Shown: positions 1 through 9,380 of the stretch, piece after piece
Numbering within the stretch: the stretch's first letter is position 1
Layout of the letters: each line of letters starts with the position of its first letter
From: JAHFUA01 sp963733935
GTDB lineage: Bacteria; Acidobacteriota; Terriglobia; Terriglobales; Acidobacteriaceae
Length of the DNA: 64,000 nucleotides
Reading direction: 5' to 3'
Assembly (NCBI GenBank): GCA_963733935.1
Contig: CAVTEQ010000003.1
Span: 310,001-374,000, forward strand
Notes under the pieces: generated by a model
The model's input: the letters and a program-made list of their open reading frames with translations, nothing else
What the model was told of the DNA's origin: nothing
Databases searched by the model: none
Made by a program: the position numbers and the translations under genes

Positions 1-3000
1 GACAACTGGGTCCAGCACCGAGCCTTCACGGCCCGAGAGCGGGGTGGAATCGCTCATCGCCTGCGGAGCGGCACTCGTGTTTCCGCGTCCGATGAATTGC
101 AGGCGGTCGGTTTCATAGGAAGCTTCTCCAATGTCGGCCGCGTGCACCGCCATCAGATGAAACATCCAGGGTGCGTGCTCGTCGCGCGAGCGGGGGCGGC
201 GCGTACAGAGGATGGCGCGCGGCTTGCGGAGGATTTCGGTCTGCACAAACAGATTGCTGAAAGCGGGATGGAGCGCGTCGGCCGCCGCCGACGCCAGAAC
301 CACCTCCGCGTAACTGGTCACGTCGATGGCCCTGCGCGTCCAGGCGCGGTTGGTGATGGTGATGCGGCGCAGCTCGATGTCGTCCTCGGGCGACACGGCG
401 ACCTCGGTGTGGGTCACGAAGTCATGCGTGCGGCAGCGGAACTCGGCGCGCGCTTCCGAGAAAATAACTTCGTATTCTTCCGCCGGCTCGCAGGTCGGCT
501 GGTACGCGGTCGACCAGAACTGCCCGCTGGCGACATCCCGGAAAAAGCAGAAGGTCCCCCAGTTGTCGCAGGTGGTGTCCTCGCGCCAGCGGGTGACGGC
601 GATGTCCTTCCAGCGGCTGTAGCCCCCGCCCGCATTCGTGACCATGACGTGGTATCTGCCGTTGGAGAGCAACTGCACTTCCGGGATCGGCGTGTCCGGG
701 CTCTTGAACACCCGCACCGGGGTTGCCTCGCCGGTGGGAGTGGCGCGCACATCGGAGGACTCGGACGCGTGGGTATAGAACGCGGTGGCTTTGGGAACCC
801 GCTCCTGGAGCAGCAGGGTGGTGGCCTGGAACAACGGGTCCGATTCAAACCGCTTCTGCATGGGCCGGTTCAGGAGCAGATAGGCCAGCGACAAAACGCT
901 CATGCCCTGGTGATGCGCCATGAAGGAGCGAACCACGGCGCTCGATTTTCCGCGCGGCAGACGCGAAGGCGTGTAGTCGATGGCTTCGTAGAAGCCATAT
1001 TTGCCTTCAACGCCTTCCGCCGCCAGCCGTTGCAGATTCAGGCACGCCTCCTCGGGCGCCACCATGAGCGCGAGCGCCGAGGCATACGGCGCAATCACCA
1101 GATCGTCGGCGAGGCCGCGTTTCAGGCCCTGGCCGGGAACGCCAAAGGCGCGGTACTGATAGTTGAGGTGAACGTCCGTGGTGTTATAGCCCGACTCCGA
1201 AATACCCCACGGCACGCCGCGCCTTTTCCCATACTCGATTTGACCGTGGACGGCCGCCTTGTAGGTTTCGTCGAGCAAGGTGTGGTCGTAGGTCGGCATC
1301 ACCAGCAGCGGCATCAGGTACTCGAACATCGAGCCGCTCCAGGAAAGCAGGGTTGGCGCCCCGTTGGAATTGGTGAGCAATCGGCCCAGGGCGAACCAGC
1401 TTTCCTGCGGCAGTTGCCCCTGCGCAATGCCCACGAAACTCGACAGTCTGGCTTCCGAGGCCAGCAAGTCGTAAAAACTCGCGTCCCTCCGCCTTTCGCC
1501 GACGTTGTAGCCGATCGCCAGGAGATGGCGCGCCCTGTCGAAGAGAAAGTCATATTCAAAGCGGGCGAGTTCTTCGCATTGTTGGGCGAGGGTTGCGAGG
1601 GTCGAAATTCTTGTCCGGGCTCGCTGGCCGGCCTGGGTGATGAGTGGCCGCAGCTCAGCCAGCCGGGCGCTCGCTTCCGGCGTCGCTTCCGAACCGTGCC
1701 GCTGCTCGAGGGTCGTTAGCAACTCCGCTTCACGGGTCGCCAGTTCGCGCAAGGTGGGGATATGGGAAAGCTCGGGCCACTCGCCATCAGTGGTGAGAAA
1801 CGCGGACCACGGAGCGAGGAACGTGAGTTCATCGCCGGCGGCGCGGCATTGGCCGGCGAAAGCGCCTGCCCACCAGTTCGCTTCGCTGTCGGCGCCCGGC
1901 TCGAGGGCATCGGCCACCTTCGCAACCAACGACACTAATCCTTCCACGCTCAGCCGGGCGGCGGTGAGCGTCACCGGGGGTGATTCGCGGAGGCGTGCCA
2001 ATTCATTCTGCAGTTGCGCGAGTTGGGTTGCGGCGGCGCCACCGGCAGCCTCCTGCAGGCCCTCGAGGGTGTCGCGGAGCCCGGCAAACCATCGCGCTCC
2101 CAGGATCTTGTCATCGGCAAGGGCGAGCAGCCCTGGGCGTAGCGTGAGCAGGCTGGCGGCGAGATTGCCGCTGTCCACCGTCGAAACGTACCTCGGGGTC
2201 AGGGGTTTTAGAGACCTGGTGTCGTACCAATTGAAAAAGTGGCCGTAATGGCGCTGCAGGGTTCCCATCGTTTGCAGCGCATTGGCCGTGCGTTCGATGA
2301 GCTGCCCGGCAGAAACGTAGCCGAAGTCGTAGGCGGACAAATTCGCCAGCAGCGCCAATCCCATATTGGTCGGCGAGGTGCGATGGCTGACTACCGCGAC
2401 CGGGTTTTCCTGATAGTTATCAGGCGGCAGCCAATGATCCTCGGGGCCGACGAAGGTCTCGAAGAACCTCCAGGTCTTGCGGGACAGTCTTTGGAGAAAC
2501 ACGGTCTCGTCAGCCGTCAGCCGTGCTCCGCGGTGGACCAGCGGCCGGCTGATCCACCATGCCATGAGCGGTGAAATCAGCCAAAGTGCGAGCCAGGGTC
2601 CGGCAGGAGCCAAGGCGGAAGGCTGCAAAACCGCGAAATAAATCGCCGCACCGATCGACAACGCGGGGGCGATCCACATCGTCCGGCAAACCGCGGCCAG
2701 GTTGGTGCGGTGGCTAAGATCGTGCGCGCTCGAGGGATTCCATTCGAGCATTCGCCGGTGGCTGATCCACATCCGCCACGCGGTGCGGAAAATCGCGTCC
2801 AGGGTAAAGAAGGCCTCATACGGCAGGCACACCAGCGTGAAGGCCGCCTGCGCAAAACGCCTTTGCGCCGAGTGGGCGGCGGACGCGAGGTGCTGACGGA
2901 GAAGCACCTCGCCCGGCTTGTGCAGCACATCCAGGATGGAGACCATCAAGGAAGGAAGCAGGACGATCGCGATCACCGCCACCGTCCAAAACCAGGCGGC

Positions 3001-5553
3001 CGGCAGCACCGTCCAGGCCAGGATCAAAAACAGTACCAGCGCCGAAGGTATGAGGCTGCGGCGAAGGTTGTCGAAGATCTTCCACCGGGATAATCCCGAG
3101 AGCGGGTTGTGCTGAGCACGCCCGTCCGGGCCGGGGGCGCCGGGCAGGACCCATCGGAAGAGCTGCCAATCGCCGCGAATCCAGCGGTAACGCCGGCTTA
3201 CATCCGCGCTGTAGCGGGAGGGGTACTCCTCATACAACTGCACATCGCTCAACAGCCCCGCCCGCGCGTAGCACCCTTCCAGAAGGTCGTGGCTGAGAAT
3301 GCGGTTTTCCGGGAAACGCCCGTTCAGCGCCTGTTCGAAGGCATCCACGTCATAGATGCCTTTTCCGATGAACGAACCTTCATGAAAGAGGTCCTGATAA
3401 ACGTCCGACACGGCGCGGGTGTAAGGATCGATGCCCGGCTCACTCCCCCACATCCGCGCATACCGCGAACGGTTGGTGCCCGGCAAGCTGGCGGAAACTC
3501 GCGGTTGCAAAATGCCATAGCCTTCCACCACACGCTGCTGGCCGGGATCGTAACGCGCACGATTCAGCGGGTGCGCCATCGCCCCCGCAAACTGCCAAGC
3601 CGAGTCGCGCGGCAATTGCGTGTCGGTGTCGAGGGTGATGACGTACTTCACGCTGGAAAGAACCTGGGTGTCGCCCACCACCAGGGAGAAGCGGTCGCCT
3701 GGGTCGCCCCGCAACAGCGCATTTAAATCGCCCAGCTTGCCCCGCTTGCGCTCGTATCCCATCCACGTCCGCTCGCCAGCATTCCAGCGGCGCGGCCGAT
3801 GAAACAGGAAGAATGTGCCGCAGTTCTTGCCCGGGTATTTGTCGTTCAATTGCTCGATTCTCTGCCGCGCCAGCCGCAACAGCGGTGCATCCTCGGGCAG
3901 CGATTCCTGATCGGCGTCGGGAAAATCGGTGAGCAGGCCGAAGTGCAGGTTGTCGTCTCGATTGGCCAGGAACCGGACTTCCAGCGCCTCGATCAATTCC
4001 TCGAGATTGGCCGCGCTGGCGAGCATGGCCGGGACCACCGCCAGCGTGCGCCATTCCGGCGGAATCCCTTTGGAAAAATCCATGCGGGGCAGTAAGTGGG
4101 GCGGCGCCAGCAAGGTCGCCAGCCAGTTCACCAGGGTTACCGCCAGTTGGCTGGCGCACAGCAGTGAAAGTATTCCCACCAGCCCGAGCGCCCAGCCATG
4201 CACGCCGCCGGCCTGCGCCTTTACCAGCAAGCCTCCGGCGATTACCGCCGAAAGCAGGACGATGGTTCCCACATACAGCAGGAGCGGGAAGCGGGCGCCC
4301 AGCTTGCGAAGAGCATCCGCCGCCGATAGACGCACTTCTGTCTTTTCCTGGAGCTGCCGCAGTCCATCGTCAATCAGAAAGAAGCCGACATGGCCGGCAC
4401 GGGGGTGGCTGCCTGGGCTGGCCGCGTTCCCCTGCGCCAGCTCAATCGCCGCGCGCGCCACCGCACTCTCGGACAGGCGGCTGTGCTTCGCCGTCTTCTC
4501 GATGACGTGGCGATAGCGATCGCGCGTGGGAAAATCCATCCTGCCGTAAACCCCGCCGATGTCCTCACGCAGGACCTGCTCGACCGCGCTCATGGTCTCG
4601 ACAAACTCGCGCCAGTCCATGGCGCCAAGCAAACGGAGACTGGCGATGCTGTTGCTGACGGAAACCTGGTCGGCGGCCTGGCGCTGGTTCTCCGCCTCGA
4701 CCAACTGCTGGATCGTGGTGCCGGCTTCCGAGAGGCGCTGCTCAATCCAGGTGAGAGGCAAGGCCAGCGCGGGGCCCTGCCCTTGCAACCGGCGCGCCAG
4801 CTCCGCCACGAACGAGCTCATCAACGGCGGGTCCGACCGCGCCATGTCCGCAATCACCAGAATCAGGCTCTTGGGATCTTTTTCGGCGGTCGCGGTCATC
4901 TGGTCCGCCCAATCGTCGGCGTGGTTGCGGTCGATGCGGTCGCTGGCGACGCGCGCCGCAACCCGGCGGAGATTCTCCACCAGCGCCAGCCGGAGCATGA
5001 TGGGCAGAGCCCAAAGTTCACCCAGCTTCAGGGTGGCGACCGTCTGGTAGGCGGCGATGAAACTACTGAGGCTCTCCGGGTCAACCCGCCCATCGCCGTG
5101 CGAGATGGTCTCCAGGGCGATGGCGTAGGCTCTCGGCAGGCCTGCGGATGGGCCGTTCAGCAGGCAAGGCAGTTCCCGGCTGTAGCCCTTCGGCAAATGT
5201 TTCCGCGCGGTGCGGATCTGCTCCTCGATCAGGTAGAAGTTGTCGAGCAGCCATTCCCCGGCCGGCGTAATCCGCCGGTTGGCCGTAACCGCCTCGGTGA
5301 GCAGCTCGCGGACCCCAAGCAGAACGTCTTCATTCTCGGCCAGCCGGGTGAGGAGCCGGCCCGAGGGGCGTTGCAGGCTCAACTGGTGCGAGCCCGCCAA
5401 GCTCTTCCCGTACTGCTCCATCTGGCCGGCGGTCAACAGCTCGGAGCGCAGCGGCGGCTCGTCCGTGGCGTACTTTCGGGCCAAGGTGGCGGTTCGGATT
5501 CGCGCCTTGAGGCGGAGCAAGGGCCCGCCGCCGGTCTTCCTGCTAACGTTCAA
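1..5553 (-). CDS. Cyclic beta-1,2-glucan synthase (NdvB/ChvB type), 3' end outside window
   Basis: This is a giant inner-membrane enzyme that makes cyclic beta-1,2-glucan from UDP-glucose. About 1851 codons are visible, and the frame runs open off the window start. The C-terminal part of the glycoside-phosphorylase (GH94) domain is therefore missing; family members are usually about 2800 residues. The N-terminal section contains MDWREFVETMSAVEQ near residue 312, a family hallmark. Membrane segments follow near 420-475. The GT84 glycosyltransferase domain has TLDTDTQLP near 637 and RYRWIRGDWQ near 795, followed by more membrane segments to about 1010. A glycoamylase-like domain has EAIDYTPSRLPRG and SFMAHHQGM near 1520-1545, and the start of GH94 follows. 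I chose TTG at 5553 because AAAGGAGA lies about 10 bases upstream and no ATG sits near the conserved N-terminus. In known bacteria such glucans serve osmoadaptation and host interaction; here that is inference. Confidence 0.93.
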   Translation of the reverse strand, partial: MNVSRKTGGGPLLRLKARIRTATLARKYATDEPPLRSELLTAGQMEQYGKSLAGSHQLSLQRPSGRLLTRLAENEDVLLGVRELLTEAVTANRRITPAGEWLLDNFYLIEEQIRTARKHLPKGYSRELPCLLNGPSAGLPRAYAIALETISHGDGRVDPESLSSFIAAYQTVATLKLGELWALPIMLRLALVENLRRVAARVASDRIDRNHADDWADQMTATAEKDPKSLILVIADMARSDPPLMSSFVAELARRLQGQGPALALPLTWIEQRLSEAGTTIQQLVEAENQRQAADQVSVSNSIASLRLLGAMDWREFVETMSAVEQVLREDIGGVYGRMDFPTRDRYRHVIEKTAKHSRLSESAVARAAIELAQGNAASPGSHPRAGHVGFFLIDDGLRQLQEKTEVRLSAADALRKLGARFPLLLYVGTIVLLSAVIAGGLLVKAQAGGVHGWALGLVGILSLLCASQLAVTLVNWLATLLAPPHLLPRMDFSKGIPPEWRTLAVVPAMLASAANLEELIEALEVRFLANRDDNLHFGLLTDFPDADQESLPEDAPLLRLARQRIEQLNDKYPGKNCGTFFLFHRPRRWNAGERTWMGYERKRGKLGDLNALLRGDPGDRFSLVVGDTQVLSSVKYVITLDTDTQLPRDSAWQFAGAMAHPLNRARYDPGQQRVVEGYGILQPRVSASLPGTNRSRYARMWGSEPGIDPYTRAVSDVYQDLFHEGSFIGKGIYDVDAFEQALNGRFPENRILSHDLLEGCYARAGLLSDVQLYEEYPSRYSADVSRRYRWIRGDWQLFRWVLPGAPGPDGRAQHNPLSGLSRWKIFDNLRRSLIPSALVLFLILAWTVLPAAWFWTVAVIAIVLLPSLMVSILDVLHKPGEVLLRQHLASAAHSAQRRFAQAAFTLVCLPYEAFFTLDAIFRTAWRMWISHRRMLEWNPSSAHDLSHRTNLAAVCRTMWIAPALSIGAAIYFAVLQPSALAPAGPWLALWLISPLMAWWISRPLVHRGARLTADETVFLQRLSRKTWRFFETFVGPEDHWLPPDNYQENPVAVVSHRTSPTNMGLALLANLSAYDFGYVSAGQLIERTANALQTMGTLQRHYGHFFNWYDTRSLKPLTPRYVSTVDSGNLAASLLTLRPGLLALADDKILGARWFAGLRDTLEGLQEAAGGAAATQLAQLQNELARLRESPPVTLTAARLSVEGLVSLVAKVADALEPGADSEANWWAGAFAGQCRAAGDELTFLAPWSAFLTTDGEWPELSHIPTLRELATREAELLTTLEQRHGSEATPEASARLAELRPLITQAGQRARTRISTLATLAQQCEELARFEYDFLFDRARHLLAIGYNVGERRRDASFYDLLASEARLSSFVGIAQGQLPQESWFALGRLLTNSNGAPTLLSWSGSMFEYLMPLLVMPTYDHTLLDETYKAAVHGQIEYGKRRGVPWGISESGYNTTDVHLNYQYRAFGVPGQGLKRGLADDLVIAPYASALALMVAPEEACLNLQRLAAEGVEGKYGFYEAIDYTPSRLPRGKSSAVVRSFMAHHQGMSVLSLAYLLLNRPMQKRFESDPLFQATTLLLQERVPKATAFYTHASESSDVRATPTGEATPVRVFKSPDTPIPEVQLLSNGRYHVMVTNAGGGYSRWKDIAVTRWREDTTCDNWGTFCFFRDVASGQFWSTAYQPTCEPAEEYEVIFSEARAEFRCRTHDFVTHTEVAVSPEDDIELRRITITNRAWTRRAIDVTSYAEVVLASAAADALHPAFSNLFVQTEILRKPRAILCTRRPRSRDEHAPWMFHLMAVHAADIGEASYETDRLQFIGRGNTSAAPQAMSDSTPLSGREGSVLDPVV

Positions 5554-5780
5554 CTTTCCAGGTCTCCTTTGGTTCGGTGGCGCTCACTCGCGCCGGCGCA
5601 AAGGATGGGACCGACTCGGGAGCCGTTTGGATCTTCGCGGCCATTGCAAGTGTACGCCTCACGACGATGACCCTGTGGCCGGGGCTGGAGGGCGGCGAGG
5701 TCATCGCGATATCTCCCATGACAACTGCGTCACCTGGTGGCATCCCCTGAAAGTCCTCCGACCCCAGGCTCTCGCCACCA

Positions 5781-5984
5781 TCACGACTGCGCCCGATGGA
5801 ACACGTAAAAGAACACCGCCACGCTGAACCAGGCAAAGGCATGGATGAACGACGAGAACATCACCACCGCGGGAATCAGGCCCCGCAGGACATTGAGGAG
5901 GTTGAGAACAAACGTCCACGTCAAAACGGCGGTGATCAGAATCGCTCCGATCAGCGCCAGCAGCGCCGCATTCCTGAGTGTCAT
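5781..5984 (-). CDS. Small two-helix membrane protein
   Basis: A 67-residue protein made almost entirely of two hydrophobic helices (about residues 6-33 and 38-62). It ends in FYVFHRAQS. It lies upstream of the cyclic glucan synthase on the same strand, separated by about 230 bases, so co-transcription is possible. The frame stays open further upstream, but that part is antisense to the phosphofructokinase and has no membrane or domain character, so the ATG at 5984 is preferred. No strong ribosome binding site is visible. Function unknown. Confidence 0.55.
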   Translation of the reverse strand: MTLRNAALLALIGAILITAVLTWTFVLNLLNVLRGLIPAVVMFSSFIHAFAWFSVAVFFYVFHRAQS

Positions 5985-6242
5985 GGCGGGAGTATGAGCG
6001 CTGCCAGCGTCATCCGCAACTTCCCGGCGCCAAGCTCTGCGGGGTGGACCGGCGGGATGCGAAAACAATTCCGCAAATGGGTTGGTGCGGCGCAGAATCC
6101 CGAAACCAGGCCTGCAACCGCCGCCTTGCTCGGTCAGGCCTCGCGATTCCCATCGCGGTGGTTTACGATTGTGGAACCGTCCGGCTGGAGAAACGCCGCA
6201 AGGGGATGACGTCTTTGCGGAGAGGAGACCACAGGACGCACC

Positions 6243-7451
6243 ATGTCGAATGTCAATACAACAAAAGGCGTAATCGGAATCCTCACCGGCGGCGGCGACG
6301 TGCCGGGTTTGAACCCGGCGATCCGTGCGGTCACCATCAGGGCGCTGCGGGAGGGCTACCGGGTGATCGGCCTGCGGCGCGGATGGGCGGGCCTGCTCGA
6401 CATCATCCGCGAAAAGGACTACGACAATAGCGACAATTTCCAGACCCTCTCCGAAGAGCTCGTTAATCGGGCAGGCCGGACCGGGGGGACCTTCCTGCAT
6501 ACGTCCCGTACGAATCCCAATCAGGTAAAGAAATCCCATCTCCCGACTCACTTGCAGGGGGCGTACCAAGCCGAGAAGAACGACTTGACGCCGGAGGTGC
6601 TCAAGAATCTTGACTGGCTCGGGATCGACTATTTGATCCCCATCGGCGGCGATGACACGCTGAGCTATGGGGCACGCCTGTATCAAGAAGGCGTGAAGGT
6701 GGTAGGGATTCCCAAGACCATGGACAACGATGTTCCGGGAACCGATTACTGCATCGGGTTCAGCACCTGTGTGACGCGCACGATTCAGATGATCAACAGC
6801 CTGCGGACTTCCGCCGGTTCGCATGAACGTTTCCTGGTGGTCGAGGTGTTCGGCCGTTACGCCGGGTTCACCGCCATGCTGCCGACTATGGCGGGGGCAG
6901 CGAACCGGTGCGTCATCCCGGAGCATAAGTTCAATATCGAGCGGTTGACGGAATTGCTGGTGGCCGACCGCCGCAAGAACCCAAGCCGGTATTCTGTTCT
7001 GCTGCTGTCCGAAGGAGCGATGTTCGAAGGTGGGGAAATGGTCTTCGAGCGTGAGACCACGGACGCTTTCGGACACAAGAAACTGGGCGGAATCGGTGAT
7101 CTGGTCTCGGAAAAGCTGCAGGAGCTCTCACCGAAATACAACAATGGCAAGCTCATCCACGTCATCAACCAAAAGCTGGGCTACTTGGTCCGCGGGGGCG
7201 ATCCCGACGCGATCGACTCGATCGTCCCCATGGCCTATGGCAATCTTGCCCTCGACCTGATTCTGAGCAAGGTCCACGGCAGGCTGGTTGTCCTCAAGAA
7301 CGGCCGCTACGACAACATGCCGATCGACGCGGTGACCGCCTCGAAAAAAGTCGTGAACGTGAAAGAGCACTACAACATTGAACGGCTGCGGCCGTACTAC
7401 AAGAGCTTCGAGATGAAGCCCCTCTTCCTCATGACAAGCGATCTTTCTTAG
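6243..7451 (+). CDS. 6-phosphofructokinase, probably pyrophosphate-dependent
   Basis: This enzyme phosphorylates fructose 6-phosphate to fructose 1,6-bisphosphate in glycolysis. The 402-residue protein begins with the family glycine loop (GILTGGGDVPGLNPAIRAV, residues 12-30). It carries GGDDT at 135-139 and PKTMDND at 157-163. In the PFK family, an Asp after GGD (here D138) and a Lys in the PKT motif (here K158) mark PPi-using enzymes. ATP enzymes have Gly at both places. The catalytic TMDND aspartates are intact. The phosphoryl donor is inferred from these residues; some long group-III PFKs are mixed, so ATP use is not excluded. An AGAGGAG ribosome binding site precedes the ATG. The gene converges on the pseudouridine synthase with a 27-base gap. 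Confidence 0.93.
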   Translation: MSNVNTTKGVIGILTGGGDVPGLNPAIRAVTIRALREGYRVIGLRRGWAGLLDIIREKDYDNSDNFQTLSEELVNRAGRTGGTFLHTSRTNPNQVKKSHLPTHLQGAYQAEKNDLTPEVLKNLDWLGIDYLIPIGGDDTLSYGARLYQEGVKVVGIPKTMDNDVPGTDYCIGFSTCVTRTIQMINSLRTSAGSHERFLVVEVFGRYAGFTAMLPTMAGAANRCVIPEHKFNIERLTELLVADRRKNPSRYSVLLLSEGAMFEGGEMVFERETTDAFGHKKLGGIGDLVSEKLQELSPKYNNGKLIHVINQKLGYLVRGGDPDAIDSIVPMAYGNLALDLILSKVHGRLVVLKNGRYDNMPIDAVTASKKVVNVKEHYNIERLRPYYKSFEMKPLFLMTSDLS

Positions 7452-7478
7452 GTGGTGTCCGTCCCGATCAGCGGCCAC

Positions 7479-8216
7479 TCACCGGCGCGGGCGTGTGGGC
7501 AGCGATAATGCCTGCAGAAGAGACTGAAAGTCCGGGGGGAGATCGCAGCCGACGGAGACGCTCTCTCCCGAGCGTGGATGAATGAACTGAAGATGCCCGG
7601 CATGAAGAGCGACGCGAGCGATGCGCCGCTCCGCCGCTTCCGCCGGGTGGTACTTTCTGTCGCCAATGACCGGGTGGCCGATGGCTGAAAACTGCACTCG
7701 GATCTGATTCTGCAATCCCGTCACCAGCGTAACCCGGACCAGCGAAGCGGCGCGAAGACGGCGTTCGACGAAATACCGAAGTTCAGCGCGAGCCGCTTGG
7801 GAGTCGCCCTCCGTGGCCAACCTTTGAAACATTCCTTCTCGCCGAAAGTAGTGAACGAGCGTCCCCTCATTGACGCCGAGATGTCCGCGCACTACCGCGA
7901 GATACTGCCGCACCGGAGTGTGGCCGAGAAACTGCCGAACGAGCGCCTCCCGATCCGGCTCGGTTTTTGCAAAGAGCAGAACCCCGGACGTAAAACGATC
8001 GATGCGATGTACCACAAAGGCCCGTTGTCTCCTCGGTTTCAGTTCCGCAGAAAGCAGAGACCATGCGGACGGCGTAGCGGAGCCTTTCACCGGCACCGCT
8101 GGAAGTCCGGCCGGTTTATTGAGGGCCACAACGGCATCGTCTTCGTAGAGGATGACAAGCTTCCCGGAGAAGCGAGGATTTCGCCGACCCTGCTTGCCTG
8201 AATGGTGACCGGTCAT
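7479..8216 (-). CDS. RluA-family RNA pseudouridine synthase
   Basis: This enzyme isomerises uridine to pseudouridine in rRNA or tRNA. The 245-residue protein starts after a short basic leader with LVILYEDDAVVALNKPAGL (about 20-38). It carries the catalytic motif HRIDRFTSGVLLFAK near residue 70; its Asp is the nucleophile of the family. Further family blocks are GLQNQIRVQFSAIGHPVIGD and KYHP towards the C-terminus. There is no S4 domain at the N-terminus, so it belongs to the shorter RluA/TruC-like group. The substrate site cannot be predicted from sequence. The gene is convergent with the phosphofructokinase gene. Confidence 0.9.
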   Translation of the reverse strand: MTGHHSGKQGRRNPRFSGKLVILYEDDAVVALNKPAGLPAVPVKGSATPSAWSLLSAELKPRRQRAFVVHRIDRFTSGVLLFAKTEPDREALVRQFLGHTPVRQYLAVVRGHLGVNEGTLVHYFRREGMFQRLATEGDSQAARAELRYFVERRLRAASLVRVTLVTGLQNQIRVQFSAIGHPVIGDRKYHPAEAAERRIARVALHAGHLQFIHPRSGESVSVGCDLPPDFQSLLQALSLPTRPRR

Positions 8217-8420
8217 CGAAATCGTTCACTCGTCAAAGCGGAGGCCAGAATCTGCGCTTGCGGAATCAGCGAAGTTTACTGTTCCGCATGCCTTCGCGCC
8301 AGCGAATCTCTGGGCATCGATCCGCTCCTCGTAGAGGATCCAAGACACGTGCGATATGCCTGCCAGCTTCCTGTTGACGCCGCCACGGCCACTCCGTTAG
8401 CCTCCTGCCGGTCGGGCGCT

Positions 8421-9179
8421 ATGGTGCAAACTGCAAGTCCAGTGCAGTTGAAGCCTAAAACCGTAGAGGCTTTCCAGGCATACATTCGTGAGGCCGAAGC
8501 GGCCATGGAGCAGACTGTGCCGGCTGGCGGCCCATTCCTGTGGTCTGACCGGAGTTCGGAGAGAACCCAGCAGGTTCGAGCGGGAGAGGTGGTGGCGCGA
8601 TTCTGGGCGGGCCGCGGCCCGGTCCAAGTGCCGCATGGTTTGATCCATGACTGGATCGCTGCCGCCTTGATTCCCAATACGACCCTCGAGGACACGTTGG
8701 CACTGATCCAGGATTACGACAACCACAAGAACATTTACAAGCCCGAGGTAATTGACTCCAGGCTTATAAGCCATCACGCCGGCAAGTTCCAAATCTACTT
8801 GCGGCTGCTAAAGAAGAAAATCATCACGGTGATCCTCGATACCTATCATGACGTGCACTATCGTCCCCTGGATCGCACGCGCTGCATCTGCCGCTCGTAC
8901 ACGACGCAGATTGCAGAAGTGGAGAACGCGGGAAATCCGGGGGAGAGAGTGCTGCCGCCTGATACCGGCCACGGGTTTCTGTGGCGCCTGTATTCCTACT
9001 GGCGATTTCAAGAGCGTGACGGCGGCGTTTACCTTGAGTGCCGAGCGATTTCGCTGACGCGTGACGTGCCCTTTGGGCTGGGATGGGTCATCGAACCGAT
9101 CATCCAGAAGCTTCCCAAGGAGTCGCTCATCAAAACCCTGGAGGCCACACGCCAAGCGCTGCATGCCAAGGCAAGATAG
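8421..9179 (+). CDS. Conserved protein of unknown function
   Basis: A protein of about 250 residues with no motif I can name. The C-terminal half (GFLWRLYSYWRFQERDGG, LECRAISLTRDVPFGLGW) alternates charged and aromatic residues like a START/SRPBCC-type fold. It ends in a probable amphipathic helix. I recall similar proteins mainly from acidobacteria, where they are annotated hypothetical. The frame is open back to 8202, which would overlap the divergent pseudouridine synthase. The ATG at 8421 is used because the conserved-looking block VQLKPKTVEAFQAYIREAE follows soon after it. An upstream GTG at 8349 is also possible and would add a short leader. Function not predicted. Confidence 0.7.
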   Translation: MVQTASPVQLKPKTVEAFQAYIREAEAAMEQTVPAGGPFLWSDRSSERTQQVRAGEVVARFWAGRGPVQVPHGLIHDWIAAALIPNTTLEDTLALIQDYDNHKNIYKPEVIDSRLISHHAGKFQIYLRLLKKKIITVILDTYHDVHYRPLDRTRCICRSYTTQIAEVENAGNPGERVLPPDTGHGFLWRLYSYWRFQERDGGVYLECRAISLTRDVPFGLGWVIEPIIQKLPKESLIKTLEATRQALHAKAR

Positions 9180-9197
9180 TTCCTGGCATGCGGTTGC

Positions 9198-9272
9198 TGG
9201 TGGGCGCTGTAGGATTCGAACCTACGACTTCCACCGTGTGAAGATGGCACTCTACCGCTGAGTTAAGCGCCC
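9198..9272 (-). tRNA. tRNA-Val (anticodon CAC)
   Basis: The minus strand folds as a full cloverleaf. The acceptor stem GGGCGCT pairs with AGCGCCC. The D stem is ACTC/GAGT. The anticodon stem is CCATC/GGTGG with loop TTCACAC, giving anticodon CAC for valine GUG codons. The T arm is GTAGG-TTCGAAT-CCTAC. The 3' CCA is encoded at 9198-9200. It stands alone between an unknown gene and hisC. Confidence 0.97.
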
Positions 9273-9380
9273 ACGCCTGGTTGAGTTTATCATTTGCCGC
9301 TTCCTCGGTTTCCGCCGCGGTGCGCAAAGCGGCGGGTTACGAGTTTGAGGCCTGGAAACCGGTGGTGGGCAGCGATAGCG

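Noticed and set aside
97..1719. Long plus-strand open frame of about 540 codons
   Set aside because: It is antisense to the cyclic glucan synthase, has Arg/Gly/His-rich nonsense composition, and shows no domain; it is a shadow caused by high GC.
7452..7478. Terminator between the phosphofructokinase and pseudouridine synthase genes
   Set aside because: No stem-loop with a T-run is visible in the 27-base gap.
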